From positions 1 to 64,000 of the forward strand of contig CAJUAN010000014.1 in the NCBI GenBank assembly GCA_910584715.1: a DNA stretch of 64,000 nt, in the 5' to 3' direction. Shown here in pieces: positions 9,301 to 18,704 of this stretch (positions within the stretch are counted from its first letter, which is position 1; every line of letters starts with the position of its first letter). Under the pieces are notes generated by a model. The model worked only from the letters and a program-made list of their open reading frames with translations, had not been told where the DNA came from and searched no databases. This DNA is from an uncultured Oscillospiraceae bacterium. GTDB taxonomy: Bacteria > Bacillota > Clostridia > Oscillospirales > Ruminococcaceae. Made by a program: the position numbers and the translations under genes.

Positions 9301-10629
9301 TCAGTGATTTACCGAAAAACTGAAATTTCCCGCGTCATCAACGGTAAGCTTTATAGTTTTGATATATTTATTATAAAAGTTGGTTATCTCGTTTTCGTCC
9401 GCCTCAATGCGGGCGCGTTCAAACAGCATTTTTGCAAGCTCCTTTCCGTTGTAGCTTAACAGGTCGGGCAGCAGCGCGTTCAGTTCGCTTAACAGCACCG
9501 CCCGCTTGAGTTCCTCTATGTTTCCGGTGCAGAAATCGTCCAGCGAACAGTAATAGGTACCGTTAGCGTCAAGGGTATCCCGTATGGCGTGGCCGCATTT
9601 TGAGTACTCTATAACAACCAAAAACTCCGCTTCGGGGAGGGACGATATAAGCGCCCAGTAGTCCGAATCACTGGACAGGAGTATAAACGAGGAAACGTCG
9701 TTCTTGTAAAATTCCCTGCAAATTCCCGTAGCCATTCTCATATCCACTATAGACTTGTGGTCAACAACTCTCTGCACTTCTATATGCTCCACTGGTATCC
9801 CGATAAATTTTTCAAGGTAATCCCAGCCGTTGTTGGTGTTCCTGTCGTCATACAGGATTATTTTTTCAATTTTTTCTATCTCGTCCCTGTTGAGATTTTT
9901 AAGCATTCCGTAGAGCTTATAGACGTCGGAATTTTCACAGTCCACCGCCAGCACCGTCTTGAAGCTGTTGTCGATAAAGCTGTAAATATTATTTTTAACG
10001 TCGTCCACAGCGTTTTTGTATTTGCTTTTGTCGCCGAAGTAGTCATTATTCATCTGGTACAGAATTTCAAGAAATTTACCGTCGGTATAAAGCAAATTAC
10101 CGTAATCCTTCGGCTTCCAGTGTATATAGACCTGGAAAGGATAGTTGTCAATATGCTCCATATATTTTGCAAATTCAAATTTCTGTACGCTTTCGTTTGT
10201 AAACTTCGGGATAACAAAAAGGTCTTTTATGTAATCCCAAACGATCCAGTCGGGGAAAAGCTCGCGGCACTTGTCGATGTTGTCCCGGATAAGAGTGTTA
10301 AAGTGCAAAGAATAATCCGAGGCGCGTTTGTTAGCGAGAAGTATGGTATAGCCCCACTTTTCAAGCTGCCTGATATTTTCCGCGTCGTACCACTCAATGC
10401 GGTCTATATTCTTGAAGTCGTACATTATTGCCGCGTCGGTTTTTTTGAATCTTTGCATAAGAGTAGTCCTGAGCTTGCAAAGGTACCTTATTGCCGTGGC
10501 GTCCGTATTGCTTTCAAGGTCTGTCAGCAATTCGGAATATTCGTTTCCGTAGGTCGATATCCATGCGCTTTTCCTTACGCCGATAAGATATGCGAGCGTC
10601 GCTACGATATTTCTTGTATCCGTTCTCAT
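9301..10629 (-). CDS. NYN-domain (PIN-like) putative ribonuclease
   Basis: A 442-residue protein whose second half carries a NYN/PIN-like fold: 'TVLAVDCENSDVYK' supplies the first acidic cluster, 'KIILYDDRNT' a central strand, and 'SSFILLSSDSDYWALI' the late Ser-Asp-x-Asp motif. NYN proteins are usually metal-dependent RNases. The N-terminal ~200 residues are unassigned. The start at 10629 (MRTDTRN) is preferred because a TTGATT-N17-TATAAT promoter lies at 10684-10712, so the 43-codon upstream extension would precede transcription; AAAAGGATG lies upstream of the chosen ATG. It is monocistronic. Confidence 0.75.
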   Translation of the reverse strand: MRTDTRNIVATLAYLIGVRKSAWISTYGNEYSELLTDLESNTDATAIRYLCKLRTTLMQRFKKTDAAIMYDFKNIDRIEWYDAENIRQLEKWGYTILLANKRASDYSLHFNTLIRDNIDKCRELFPDWIVWDYIKDLFVIPKFTNESVQKFEFAKYMEHIDNYPFQVYIHWKPKDYGNLLYTDGKFLEILYQMNNDYFGDKSKYKNAVDDVKNNIYSFIDNSFKTVLAVDCENSDVYKLYGMLKNLNRDEIEKIEKIILYDDRNTNNGWDYLEKFIGIPVEHIEVQRVVDHKSIVDMRMATGICREFYKNDVSSFILLSSDSDYWALISSLPEAEFLVVIEYSKCGHAIRDTLDANGTYYCSLDDFCTGNIEELKRAVLLSELNALLPDLLSYNGKELAKMLFERARIEADENEITNFYNKYIKTIKLTVDDAGNFSFSVNH

Positions 10630-10683
10630 AAAAATACATTCATCCTTTTCATTTTTGCCCAATACTCCAATTATACAATATAT

Positions 10684-10712
10684 ATTATAGCATAAAACGT
10701 CGAAAAAATCAA
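10684..10712 (-). promoter_or_regulatory. Promoter of the NYN gene
   Basis: Minus strand TTGATT (10707-10712), 17 bp, TATAAT (10684-10689). Confidence 0.8.
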
Positions 10713-10871
10713 GATAAAGTATGTTTTGGAATTTGTCCGTTTTATTACAAGTATGCAAACGGCTTTTGTCCTGCCGCGTGAAACAGAAACTTTACCGCCC
10801 GACTATGACAAAATCCGCACCCTGACGGGCGTAAAATATACACTATAAACACATCGTAAGGAAGTGAAAAT

Positions 10872-11177
10872 ATGCCCGTTATTATAGAAACAGAGGAGAA
10901 CACCGTTATTGCCAGGCTTTCGGGCGAGGTTGACCACCATACCGCCAAGGCCATACGCGAGGATATAGATCTCGCCATAGACAGACACCACCCAAAGCAG
11001 CTCATACTTGACTTCGACGGCGTTACCTTTATGGACAGCTCTGGTATCGGTCTTGTTATGGGACGGTACAAAATAGTTAAGCCCTACGGCGGCAGCGTTA
11101 TCATAGAAAACACCGGAAATCAGATAAAAAAGGTCATGCGTCTTGCGGGACTGGACAGGCTTGCCGTTATCAGATAG
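10872..11177 (+). CDS. spoIIAA: Anti-sigma F factor antagonist
   Basis: A 101-residue STAS-domain protein. The phosphorylation loop FMDSSGIG has adjacent serines at 56-57, one of which SpoIIAB would phosphorylate. In sporulating Firmicutes the unphosphorylated form releases sigma F from SpoIIAB in the forespore. First gene of a compact operon (24 bp to spoIIAB). I could not read a convincing sigma-H promoter in the 240 bp upstream. Identity is secure from domain, length and gene order. Confidence 0.96.
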   Translation: MPVIIETEENTVIARLSGEVDHHTAKAIREDIDLAIDRHHPKQLILDFDGVTFMDSSGIGLVMGRYKIVKPYGGSVIIENTGNQIKKVMRLAGLDRLAVIR

Positions 11178-11201
11178 CAAAACCGAAAGGACTGTGAAAA
11201 A

Positions 11202-11654
11202 ATGAAAATTCTTAACGAAATAAAATTTACTGTTCCCGCGGACAGCCGCAACGAGGGACTTTCGCGCGTAGTCGTCTCGGCGTTCGCGGCGCAGCTCGAT
11301 CCGTCGGTGAGCGAAGTCGGGGAGATAAAGACCGCCGTTTCCGAGGCTGTGACCAACTGTATCGTTCACGCCTACAGGGGAATGTCCTCCGACAAAAGCA
11401 GGATAGAAATAACAGCCCGCGCCCTTGAGGACAATACGCTTTATATAAAGATACGGGACAGCGGCTGCGGCATTGCCGACGTTAAAAAAGCCATGGAACC
11501 AATGTACACCTCCGCACCCGAGGAGGAACGGGCGGGACTTGGCTTCGCGGTAATGGAAAGCTTTATGGATTCAGTCGCTGTCAGGAGTACTCCCGGCAAG
11601 GGCACAACGGTCATCATGAATCGGAAAATACTTTCTGATAAAAGCGATACATAA
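11202..11654 (+). CDS. spoIIAB: Anti-sigma F factor, serine kinase
   Basis: A 150-residue GHKL-type ATPase. The N box is 'EIKTAVSEAVTNCIVHAY', the G1 box 'IRDSGCGI' and the G2 box 'AGLGFAVMESF'. It binds and silences sigma F and phosphorylates SpoIIAA. An AAAGGACTGTGAAAA leader precedes the ATG. Middle gene of the spoIIA operon. Confidence 0.96.
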   Translation: MKILNEIKFTVPADSRNEGLSRVVVSAFAAQLDPSVSEVGEIKTAVSEAVTNCIVHAYRGMSSDKSRIEITARALEDNTLYIKIRDSGCGIADVKKAMEPMYTSAPEEERAGLGFAVMESFMDSVAVRSTPGKGTTVIMNRKILSDKSDT

Positions 11655-11701
11655 GCCGTACAGCTTGTACAGCCAAATTAAACAGAAAGGAAAAAACCGC
11701 C

Positions 11702-12367
11702 GTGAATACTCTGAAGGACAACAGTCTTGCCGAAGAAAATCTTGGGCTTGTTCACCTATGCGCGAACCGCTTCAGGGGCAAGGGGATAGAGTACGACGAC
11801 CTTTACGGCGCGGGCTGCGTGGGGCTGGTAAAAGCCGCCTCCGCTTTCGACAGGGACAGGGGAGTCAAGTTCTCCACCTACGCCGTACCGGTCATACTCG
11901 GGGAAATAAAGCGGCTGTTCCGCGACGGTGGTTCGGTAAAGGTAAGCCGTTCGGTGCGGGAGCTGGGCATGAGGATATCCCGCGCGCGGGAGCAGTTCGC
12001 ACTTCTGCACGGCAGGGAGCCTACCGTTTCCGAGCTTGCCGAGCTGACGGATTCCTCTCCCGAGGACGTTGCGGAAGCCATTGCGGTAAACCTGCCCGCC
12101 GTTTCGCTTACGGCGGATCCCGAAAGCGGAAACGAGGGACAGATAGACGTTGCCGAGCCTTCTCCCGACGCGGAGCTTGTGGATATACTTTCCTTGAGGC
12201 AGGCTCTCGGCGCTCTCGACGAGACCGACCGCCGCCTGATATACTGCCGCTACTTCAAGGACATGACCCAGACCCGCACCGCCGAGGTTCTGGGAATGTC
12301 CCAGGTGCAGGTATCGCGCCGAGAAAAAAAGCTTCTCATGATACTGAGAGGGAACCTGTTGGAATAA
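11702..12367 (+). CDS. sigF: Forespore sigma factor F
   Basis: A 221-residue sigma-70 family protein. Region 2 is 'EYDDLYGAGCVGLVKAA' followed by 'GVKFSTYAVPVILGEIKR'; region 4 is the helix-turn-helix 'TRTAEVLGMSQVQVSRREKK'. Length, lack of region 1 and position after spoIIAB identify it as SpoIIAC/sigma F, the first forespore-specific sigma factor. It starts with GTG, preceded by AAAGGAAAAAACC. Confidence 0.95.
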   Translation: MNTLKDNSLAEENLGLVHLCANRFRGKGIEYDDLYGAGCVGLVKAASAFDRDRGVKFSTYAVPVILGEIKRLFRDGGSVKVSRSVRELGMRISRAREQFALLHGREPTVSELAELTDSSPEDVAEAIAVNLPAVSLTADPESGNEGQIDVAEPSPDAELVDILSLRQALGALDETDRRLIYCRYFKDMTQTRTAEVLGMSQVQVSRREKKLLMILRGNLLE

Positions 12368-12370
12368 AAT

Positions 12371-12420
12371 ACGGAGGACTTTCCGGCGTTCAAGCCGCCG
12401 GTCTGTTCTCCGTTTTGATT
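12371..12420 (+). terminator. Terminator of the spoIIA operon
   Basis: A nested hairpin, ACGGAG...CTCCGT outside and CCGGCG...CGCCGG inside, followed by a T-rich run. Confidence 0.75.
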
Positions 12421-12450
12421 TTTTATACGCTTTTTAAACGGCGGTCATTA

Positions 12451-13254
12451 TCAGAATTTTCCCCCGCCTCCGCCGTGGGTGCTTCCGCTTGAGCTTCTGT
12501 GGGTGCTGCTTCCGCCGCCTCCGGAGCTTGACTCTATCTTGGTGCGGGTAACGTTATTATAGAGGAAAATGTCCCTTGAATTGGTTACCCTCATGCTTCC
12601 GTTTTTGATGTACACCCGGGCGGCTGTCTGCTTTACGGCGGTTTTAAGCTGTCCTTTCATGCATAGGCAGACTATCAGCGCGGCTATCAGACCTATCGCA
12701 AGCGATATCATAAATATTTTGCCGTAGTCCTTCGGCTTATTTCCGACGTCGTAAGCCTTTCCGCTGCTCTCGTATTTTTCTATGTAGGAATCCGCCTGAT
12801 CCGCAAATTCCTCGAAAGCTCTGTAGTAATCCCCGTCGCCGAGATGACCCGCGACCTTGTCCCCTATTCGGGATATGCCGTAGTCCGTAAAAGCCCGTAT
12901 GCCTTTTCCCTTTGTGGAAATGTGCCAGTTTCTGCCGCCCATGTCAACCAGCAGCAGAAGCCCGCTTCCTTGGCTGTCGTAGCCGTAATCATTATAGTCG
13001 TAGTAATCGTCCGCGTAGGCTTCGGGGGAGCTTCCGTCCGTGCCGTTTGTTGTCACCACAACGATATCGTAACCGAAATCATGCTTTTCGATCACGTCCT
13101 TTATATACCGTTCAAGGGACTGCTCCTCGCTGTCGGTGAGCAGCTCCGCTCCGTCAACGACCTTGTCGGAATTTTCCGCGTACACGCTATGCGCCGGAAA
13201 GGTACACACAACAGCCGCCGCAAGAACCGCGGCAATTTTTTTAAGTAAATTCAT
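12451..13254 (-). CDS. TPM-domain membrane protein, YdjH-like
   Basis: A 267-residue protein with signal peptide (about 1-26, ending SVYA), a TPM domain (about 30-160, 'VVDGAELLTDSEEQSLERYI' and 'GLLLLVDMGGRNWHIST'), one transmembrane helix (about 178-198) and a Gly/Ser-rich tail ending HGGGGGKF. Last gene of an SPFH / zinc-ribbon / TPM operon matching the B. subtilis ydjGHI set, in which such proteins form a membrane platform for the PspA stress protein. 21 bp separate it from the preceding gene. No pspA is in the window. Confidence 0.8.
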   Translation of the reverse strand: MNLLKKIAAVLAAAVVCTFPAHSVYAENSDKVVDGAELLTDSEEQSLERYIKDVIEKHDFGYDIVVVTTNGTDGSSPEAYADDYYDYNDYGYDSQGSGLLLLVDMGGRNWHISTKGKGIRAFTDYGISRIGDKVAGHLGDGDYYRAFEEFADQADSYIEKYESSGKAYDVGNKPKDYGKIFMISLAIGLIAALIVCLCMKGQLKTAVKQTAARVYIKNGSMRVTNSRDIFLYNNVTRTKIESSSGGGGSSTHRSSSGSTHGGGGGKF

Positions 13255-13275
13255 ATGAAAACCTCCGCAGATGAT

Positions 13276-14346
13276 TCAGACTATCGCCTGAATGATAAAC
13301 GCGAGAGCGGTTACTCCCGCGGCGACCGCGGCAAACAGCCCCCAGAACTTTCCCATATCCGTGGGAAGATTTCCCACAAACTTGCCTGTCTGACCGTTCA
13401 TGGCGAAGCGGTAGACCTTGCCCTTGTAGGTGGTGTTGAGCATCCACACGGGAAGCAGCGCATAGCGTATTTTTCCGCTTCTCAGCCGTATATCCGCCTT
13501 TTCGGGAATGACCGTTGCATACCCCATGACAGTATTCCGAAATTCCTGCTGGGTGCTGTTCCTTATCCGCTCGTTGGCGCGGCTGCGGCTCTGCTCGGCG
13601 CTCACGTCGTATTTGTCAGCCATATAGCCCGCAAGGTACGCCGCGTCAAAGCTTACGCAGCCGCTGTAATTGTATGGCTCTATCGCCTCGGAAAGCTCGT
13701 CGGGCATTTTTTCGGAGCCGTCCACGGGAACCTTTTCAAACTCTATCGAGCCGTCCCTAACTATCAGGTAGTGGGAAGTCTCGGTGTAGCGGTAATCTCC
13801 CGAACGCCAGCTTCTTACCCTTGTGGCGCGGTAACGTATATTCGCATCAGCGTCGCAGTCGAACAGCCAGAACGGTACGTAAACGCCCTTTATCTCGTCG
13901 ATGCGGTGCTCGTCCTTAAAGCTTTTAGGCAGCAGGAATTTACCCTTGAGGTAGTTCGACAGCGCGTTTTTGGCTGCCTCCTTGTCTATCTTGAATGGTA
14001 TTATCATATCGGGCTTGAGGCCGCCCGTAAGCTGTCCCGTCATAACAATTGGGCTGTCGCAGTAGGGACAGGCTGACGCCGCCGTGGTGTCGTCGGCGAC
14101 TATCTGCCCGCCGCAGCTTTTGCAGCTGTAGACCTTCATTCCCGAGGCTTCCTCCGCTCCCCATTCGGAAGAGGGGCAGTCCCAGTCAAGACTGTCTCCC
14201 GCGCTTTGGGAGGCTTCCGTAAATTCTTTCAGAGCCTCTATCTCAAACTCGGTATCGCAGTATGGACACTTCATTTTCTGGGAATTGCTGTTGAACTCGA
14301 TAGCCCCGCCGCAGCACGGGCATTTGTATTCAATAAGTGCAGACAT
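13276..14346 (-). CDS. Zinc-ribbon membrane protein, YdjG-like
   Basis: A 356-residue protein with two N-terminal zinc ribbons (CPCCGG...CPYCDTE near residues 8-33; CKSCGG...CPYCDSP near 75-97), a large middle domain and one C-terminal transmembrane helix (about 333-355). AAAGGTG precedes the ATG at 14346, so ten extra upstream codons are dropped. Middle gene of the ydjI/ydjG/ydjH-like operon. Likely a membrane-anchored scaffold; no enzymatic motif seen. Confidence 0.78.
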   Translation of the reverse strand: MSALIEYKCPCCGGAIEFNSNSQKMKCPYCDTEFEIEALKEFTEASQSAGDSLDWDCPSSEWGAEEASGMKVYSCKSCGGQIVADDTTAASACPYCDSPIVMTGQLTGGLKPDMIIPFKIDKEAAKNALSNYLKGKFLLPKSFKDEHRIDEIKGVYVPFWLFDCDADANIRYRATRVRSWRSGDYRYTETSHYLIVRDGSIEFEKVPVDGSEKMPDELSEAIEPYNYSGCVSFDAAYLAGYMADKYDVSAEQSRSRANERIRNSTQQEFRNTVMGYATVIPEKADIRLRSGKIRYALLPVWMLNTTYKGKVYRFAMNGQTGKFVGNLPTDMGKFWGLFAAVAAGVTALAFIIQAIV

Positions 14347-14427
14347 ATGGTTCACCTTTCGGACGCGAAAACACAAACCGAAACAAGGGGACAGAAACCT
14401 ATCCCCTTATTCTCTGTTTCCTGTTTT

Positions 14428-15744
14428 CTACTTGATATCGTTCTCGTCGAATTTGTCGCCGCATTCGGGACAGAATTTAGGCGGGTTTGCGGGGTCTTCG
14501 GGCTCCCAGCCGCACTTGTCGCAGCGGTAGAGGGGAGCCTCCGCGGGCTTGGGCTTTCCGCATTCGGCGCAGAATTTACCCTTGTTGACCGCGCCGCAGG
14601 AACAAGTCCAGCCGTCCGCAGGCTTAGGCTTGCCGCATTCCGAGCAGAATTTTGTTGTGTTCACCGTGCCGCAGGAGCAGGTCCAGCCGTTTGCGGCGGG
14701 AGCTTGCGCGGCTTGCTGAGCCTGTGCCGCCTGTTGCTGAGCCGCCATTCCAAAAAGCGACTGAGCGTTTATGCCTCCGGACTGCTGAGCCATACCCATG
14801 CCCATGAAGCCCGTCATAGCTCCCGCGCTGTTTTTCGCCGCCGACTGCATAGCCGCGCTCTGGGCTTCCACCATAGTTGCCGCCGCCATGGACGGATCGC
14901 GGTTAACGGCTCTGCGCTGGAGATCCTTTATCATCTTCTCGTCCTCGGGGGAACAGGTAACGGAGTTTACTCCGAACGAGGATATCTTAATTCCCCTAAG
15001 CTCCGTCCACTTTTTGGAGAGCACCTCGTTGAGAGCGTCCGCGATCTCCATGGTGTGACCGGGCAGCGCGCTGTAGCGGATACCCATATCGGATATTTTT
15101 GCAAACGCGGGCTGGAGCGCAGTCATAAGCTCGGTTTTGAGGGTGCTGTCTATCTCGCTTCTGCGGTACACGTCGCGGACGTTTCCGCAAACGTTGGAAT
15201 AGAAAAGAAGCGGGTCGATGATACGGTAGGAGTACTCACCGTTGCAGCGAATGGAAACGTCGATATCCAGACCGATGTTCCTGTCAACCACCCTGAACGG
15301 AACAGGGTTAGGGGTACCGTATTTATTGCCTAAAATTTCCTTTGTATTGAAATAGTACACACGGGTGTCCGTCGAAGCCTGACCTCCGTGGGCGAAACGG
15401 TCGACGAGACTGCCAAAGGTCTCCTTGAGGCTTGTGCCAAGATCGCCCGCAAAAATGGAGGGTTCACCCGAAATATTAAAGGTGTACTCGCCCGGCTCCG
15501 CGCATACGTCGAGAATTTTTCCCTGCTCGACGATTATCATACATTGACCGTCCGCAACGGCAATGCCCGAGCCCTGTGTAATAACGTTATCGCTTCCGCT
15601 TGTGTTGGAGGATTTGCCGTTTATTTTTTTGCGTCCCTTCTGGACAAGAATGTCATTGCTCATCGCCTCGCAGTAAAAAAATTCTTTCCACTGATCTGCA
15701 AGAACGCCGCTTACGGAGCTGACTGCCGCTTTTATAAGACCCAT
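14428..15744 (-). CDS. SPFH-domain protein with C-terminal zinc ribbons, YdjI-like
   Basis: A 438-residue protein. The first ~300 residues form an SPFH/'virion core' type domain; then comes a Gln/Ala-rich low-complexity linker (about 325-350) and three short CxxC...CxxC zinc ribbons ('WTCSCGTVNTTKFCSECGK' and variants). In B. subtilis YdjI links PspA to its membrane partners. The ATG at 15744 is preferred over an in-frame TTG three codons earlier because GGAAG then has a 9-base spacing. First gene of a three-gene operon with its own promoter. Confidence 0.82.
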   Translation of the reverse strand: MGLIKAAVSSVSGVLADQWKEFFYCEAMSNDILVQKGRKKINGKSSNTSGSDNVITQGSGIAVADGQCMIIVEQGKILDVCAEPGEYTFNISGEPSIFAGDLGTSLKETFGSLVDRFAHGGQASTDTRVYYFNTKEILGNKYGTPNPVPFRVVDRNIGLDIDVSIRCNGEYSYRIIDPLLFYSNVCGNVRDVYRRSEIDSTLKTELMTALQPAFAKISDMGIRYSALPGHTMEIADALNEVLSKKWTELRGIKISSFGVNSVTCSPEDEKMIKDLQRRAVNRDPSMAAATMVEAQSAAMQSAAKNSAGAMTGFMGMGMAQQSGGINAQSLFGMAAQQQAAQAQQAAQAPAANGWTCSCGTVNTTKFCSECGKPKPADGWTCSCGAVNKGKFCAECGKPKPAEAPLYRCDKCGWEPEDPANPPKFCPECGDKFDENDIK

Positions 15745-15795
15745 ATGTAACAACTTCCTTTCGTTTGGTTGGATTCAAGGGATAAACATGAATAT

Positions 15796-15824
15796 ATTAT
15801 ACAATATTTCAACGGGATTTTCAA
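15796..15824 (-). promoter_or_regulatory. Promoter of the ydjI-like operon
   Basis: Minus strand TTGAAA (15819-15824), 17 bp, TATAAT (15796-15801). Confidence 0.8.
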
Positions 15825-15849
15825 TAGTTTTGGTTAAAAAAACAAAACC

Positions 15850-15890
15850 GTAATAAAATAAAACGGCGTATTCCGTGAATGAATACGCCG
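15850..15890 (-). terminator. Terminator of the metal ATPase operon
   Basis: CGGCGTATTC (15864-15873) pairs with GAATACGCCG (15881-15890). On the minus strand it is followed by TTTTATTTTATT. Confidence 0.85.
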
Positions 15891-15959
15891 CATAGTCCTT
15901 TGACCGGCTTTTTCTGCAGACGGATATCCTTCCGCGGCTAAATGCGGGAGGATCCTTTC

Positions 15960-18047
15960 TTAATTTTTTGCGCGGAGCGCATTCGCTACAGCAATAAGGC
16001 ACACTCCGACGTCGGCGAATACCGCCGCCCACATCGTGGCAAGTCCCAGAGCCGAAAGGACAAGCACCGCCGCCTTTACTGCAAGGGAAAACGCTATATT
16101 CTGCACGGCGATAGCCTTTGTCTTTTTGGATATCCTTACAGCCTCGATAAGCTTGGAGGGCTCGTCGGTCATTATTACCGCGTCCGCAGCCTCTATTGCC
16201 GCGTCGGAGCCTATGCCTCCCATTGCCACACCGGCATCAGCACGCATTAGTACGGGAGCGTCGTTTATTCCGTCGCCGATGAAAATTGTTTTGTTTTTCT
16301 TCTTTTTGCGGGAATTTTTTTCGATTATAGTCTCAACGGCTTTTACCTTTCCGTCGGGAAGAAGCTCCGCGTGCCATTCGTCAAGACCCAGCTTTTTCGC
16401 TGTAACGTCCGCCGCGGTCTGCCTGTCTCCGGTAAGCATTACCGTTCTTATCCCCGCCTTTTTCAGCTCGGACACGGTCTTTGCCGCGTCCTCCTTTATT
16501 TTGTCGGAAATAACGATCGCACCCGCGTATGAACCGTTTTCCGCAACGAAAATTACCGTACCCGCAGATTCAACGTCGGGGACGCCTGCTATACCGTTTT
16601 CCTCCATAAGCTTTTTGTTTCCCGCAAGAATCGTTCTGCCGCCGCACACAGCTTTAACTCCTCGTCCCGCAAACTCCGTTATTTCCGCGTCGGCGGGCGT
16701 CCCCCCGAACCGTCTCATTACCGCCAGAGCCGCGGGGTGATTGGAAGCCTGCTCGGCAATTGCCGCAAGACCCAGAAGCTCGCTTTCAGAACGGTTTACG
16801 GGAATTATTTCAGTGATGTCAAAGGTTCCGTCGGTAAGGGTGCCCGTCTTGTCAAAAACCACCGTACCGCAGTCCGCAAGCTGCTCCATTGTTACGCCGC
16901 CCTTTATCAGTATCCCCTTTGCGGACGCGCCGCCGATACCGCCGAAAAAGCTGAGTGGTACCGATATCACCAGCGCGCAGGGACAGGATACTACCAGAAA
17001 GCTAAGCGCGCCGTAAATAAACCGCTGATCGTATCCTTTAAGCACAGTAGGAACTACGGCAAGCAACAGCGCGGCAATGACCACGCAGGGGGTGTACCAC
17101 CTTGCAAAGCGGGTGATAAACTGCTCGGTTCTGGCTTTTTTTGCGGAGGCGTTTTCAACCAGTTCAAGGATTTTTGTTACCGTGGATTCGCCGAAAGGCT
17201 TTGTGACCTTGACCTCGATAAGTCCGCTCAGGTTAACGCAGCCGCTCATTACCTCGTCTCCCTCGGCAAGCCGCGCGGGAACGCTTTCTCCCGTAAGAGC
17301 TGAGGTGTCGGCGGTGGTGTTTCCCGAAACGATAACGCCGTCAAGGGGAATTTTTTCTCCCGCCTTGACAACTATTATTTCGCCCGTTTCAACGGTTTCG
17401 GGAGGTACCTGCTCAACGCCGTCTCCCCGCTTTACAGAGGCGATGTCGGGACGGATATCCATAAGGGCGGAAACGCTTTTCCGCGACCGTCTCACGGCGC
17501 AGCCCTGCAAGGTCTCGCCAAGCTGGTACAGTATCATTACCGCCACGCCCTCGGGGTACTCGCCGATAAAGAACGCGCCCAGCGAAGCAACAGCCATTAG
17601 AAAGCATTCGTCGAAGGGTCTGCCCCGGAGGATATTTTTCCCTGCGGTGATGAGCACGTCAAGACCTATTATAAAGTACGCCGCCAAAAATATCCAAAGT
17701 GCGCGGCTGCTGTCGCGGAAGATCAGTCCCGCAATAAAAACCGCAGCCGATACCGCGATCCGCACAGCCATTATTTTAACGTCGGAGCTGTCGTCCTCGT
17801 TTGCAGACGGCATTGACGCAGGGTTATCAAGAAGCATGACCTCAACGTCCGGCTCCATTGAGGCTGTTATCCTGCGGACTTCCCTGAGCACCGCTTCGCC
17901 GCTTTCGTCGGCGGCGGTAAGGGACAGCTTTTTCGCCATAAAGTTCATGTCAGCCTTTTTTACAAAAGGTATCCTTTCGGTCTCCGCGCGTATTTTTTCC
18001 GCGCAGTTGGGACAGTCCAGATTTTTCATATATAAAACCAATTCCAT
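15960..18047 (-). CDS. Heavy-metal P1B-type ATPase, CadA/ZntA-like
   Basis: A 695-residue metal-exporting P-type ATPase. It has an N-terminal heavy-metal-associated domain with DCPNC (11-15), the membrane metal site SCPCAL near 353, phosphorylation motif DKTGTLT near 397, MLTGD, and GDGIND near 590. The CPC motif and lack of Cu-type features fit Zn/Cd/Pb export; Lys-rich RKKKKNK near 575 is an unusual insert. Third gene of an operon headed by an ArsR-type metal sensor (26 bp after the methyltransferase). Exact metal uncertain. Confidence 0.9.
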   Translation of the reverse strand: MELVLYMKNLDCPNCAEKIRAETERIPFVKKADMNFMAKKLSLTAADESGEAVLREVRRITASMEPDVEVMLLDNPASMPSANEDDSSDVKIMAVRIAVSAAVFIAGLIFRDSSRALWIFLAAYFIIGLDVLITAGKNILRGRPFDECFLMAVASLGAFFIGEYPEGVAVMILYQLGETLQGCAVRRSRKSVSALMDIRPDIASVKRGDGVEQVPPETVETGEIIVVKAGEKIPLDGVIVSGNTTADTSALTGESVPARLAEGDEVMSGCVNLSGLIEVKVTKPFGESTVTKILELVENASAKKARTEQFITRFARWYTPCVVIAALLLAVVPTVLKGYDQRFIYGALSFLVVSCPCALVISVPLSFFGGIGGASAKGILIKGGVTMEQLADCGTVVFDKTGTLTDGTFDITEIIPVNRSESELLGLAAIAEQASNHPAALAVMRRFGGTPADAEITEFAGRGVKAVCGGRTILAGNKKLMEENGIAGVPDVESAGTVIFVAENGSYAGAIVISDKIKEDAAKTVSELKKAGIRTVMLTGDRQTAADVTAKKLGLDEWHAELLPDGKVKAVETIIEKNSRKKKKNKTIFIGDGINDAPVLMRADAGVAMGGIGSDAAIEAADAVIMTDEPSKLIEAVRISKKTKAIAVQNIAFSLAVKAAVLVLSALGLATMWAAVFADVGVCLIAVANALRAKN

Positions 18048-18073
18048 AATGATCCGCCCTTTTCAAAAGATGT

Positions 18074-18682
18074 TTAAAGGTTATATTTTTGTACCTTTAT
18101 CACGCCGAATGCCACAGGTATCAGTCCGTTTATTTTCGTGACCTTTACCTTTCCGCAGCCGCAGCCTTTCAGCATTTTTTCGTAGCTTTCCGTCGTGTAG
18201 TACGAGAACGCCCTGTACCCCAAAAGCGTATAAAGCTTTACCAGCAGATTGCTGTTTTTAGCCATAAACGTGGGTACTATCACTCTGCCGCCATCTTTCG
18301 TCACGCGGCACAGCTCGCGGACGGCTTTTTCCGGCTCTTCAAGCAGATGCAGAACGTTGCCCGCTATTGAAACGCCGTATGTATTGTCCCCGTCGGGAAG
18401 ATGAAGTATATCCCGCTCGCCGAAGGAAATATTTTTTATCCCCTTTTCGGCGCATTTTTTTCTTGCCATTTCAAGCATGGGCAGCGACATATCCGTACAC
18501 AAAACGCTTTCCGCCTTTACCGCGGCGGCTATGGAAAGCTCCCCCGTTCCCGCGGCGCAGTCAAGAGCCTTTGCTCCCTCGGGGACGACCGCCGTTACCC
18601 CTTTAAGCATACCCCTGTATGCTTTGGGATTAAGGCTTTCGGCAATGTCGTACAGCCATGCCGTTTTATCCCAGAACGTCAT
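18074..18682 (-). CDS. Class I SAM-dependent methyltransferase
   Basis: A 202-residue methyltransferase with motif I 'ALDCAAGTGELSIA' (about 38-51), the acidic SAM loop 'LCTDMSLPMLEMA' and motif 'ISFGERDILHLP'. It resembles UbiE-like or phospholipid/small-molecule methyltransferases. It sits between the ArsR regulator (22 bp) and the metal ATPase (26 bp), suggesting a role in the metal or metalloid response, but the substrate is unknown. The start is fixed by AAAGGAAG a few bases before the ATG. Confidence 0.8.
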   Translation of the reverse strand: MTFWDKTAWLYDIAESLNPKAYRGMLKGVTAVVPEGAKALDCAAGTGELSIAAAVKAESVLCTDMSLPMLEMARKKCAEKGIKNISFGERDILHLPDGDNTYGVSIAGNVLHLLEEPEKAVRELCRVTKDGGRVIVPTFMAKNSNLLVKLYTLLGYRAFSYYTTESYEKMLKGCGCGKVKVTKINGLIPVAFGVIKVQKYNL

Positions 18683-18704
18683 ACAAAACTTCCTTTCCGC
18701 AAAG

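Noticed and set aside
10630..10758. N-terminal extension of the NYN protein to 10758
   Set aside because: It spans a TTGATT-N17-TATAAT promoter, so it would not be transcribed from it; the start at 10629 is preferred.
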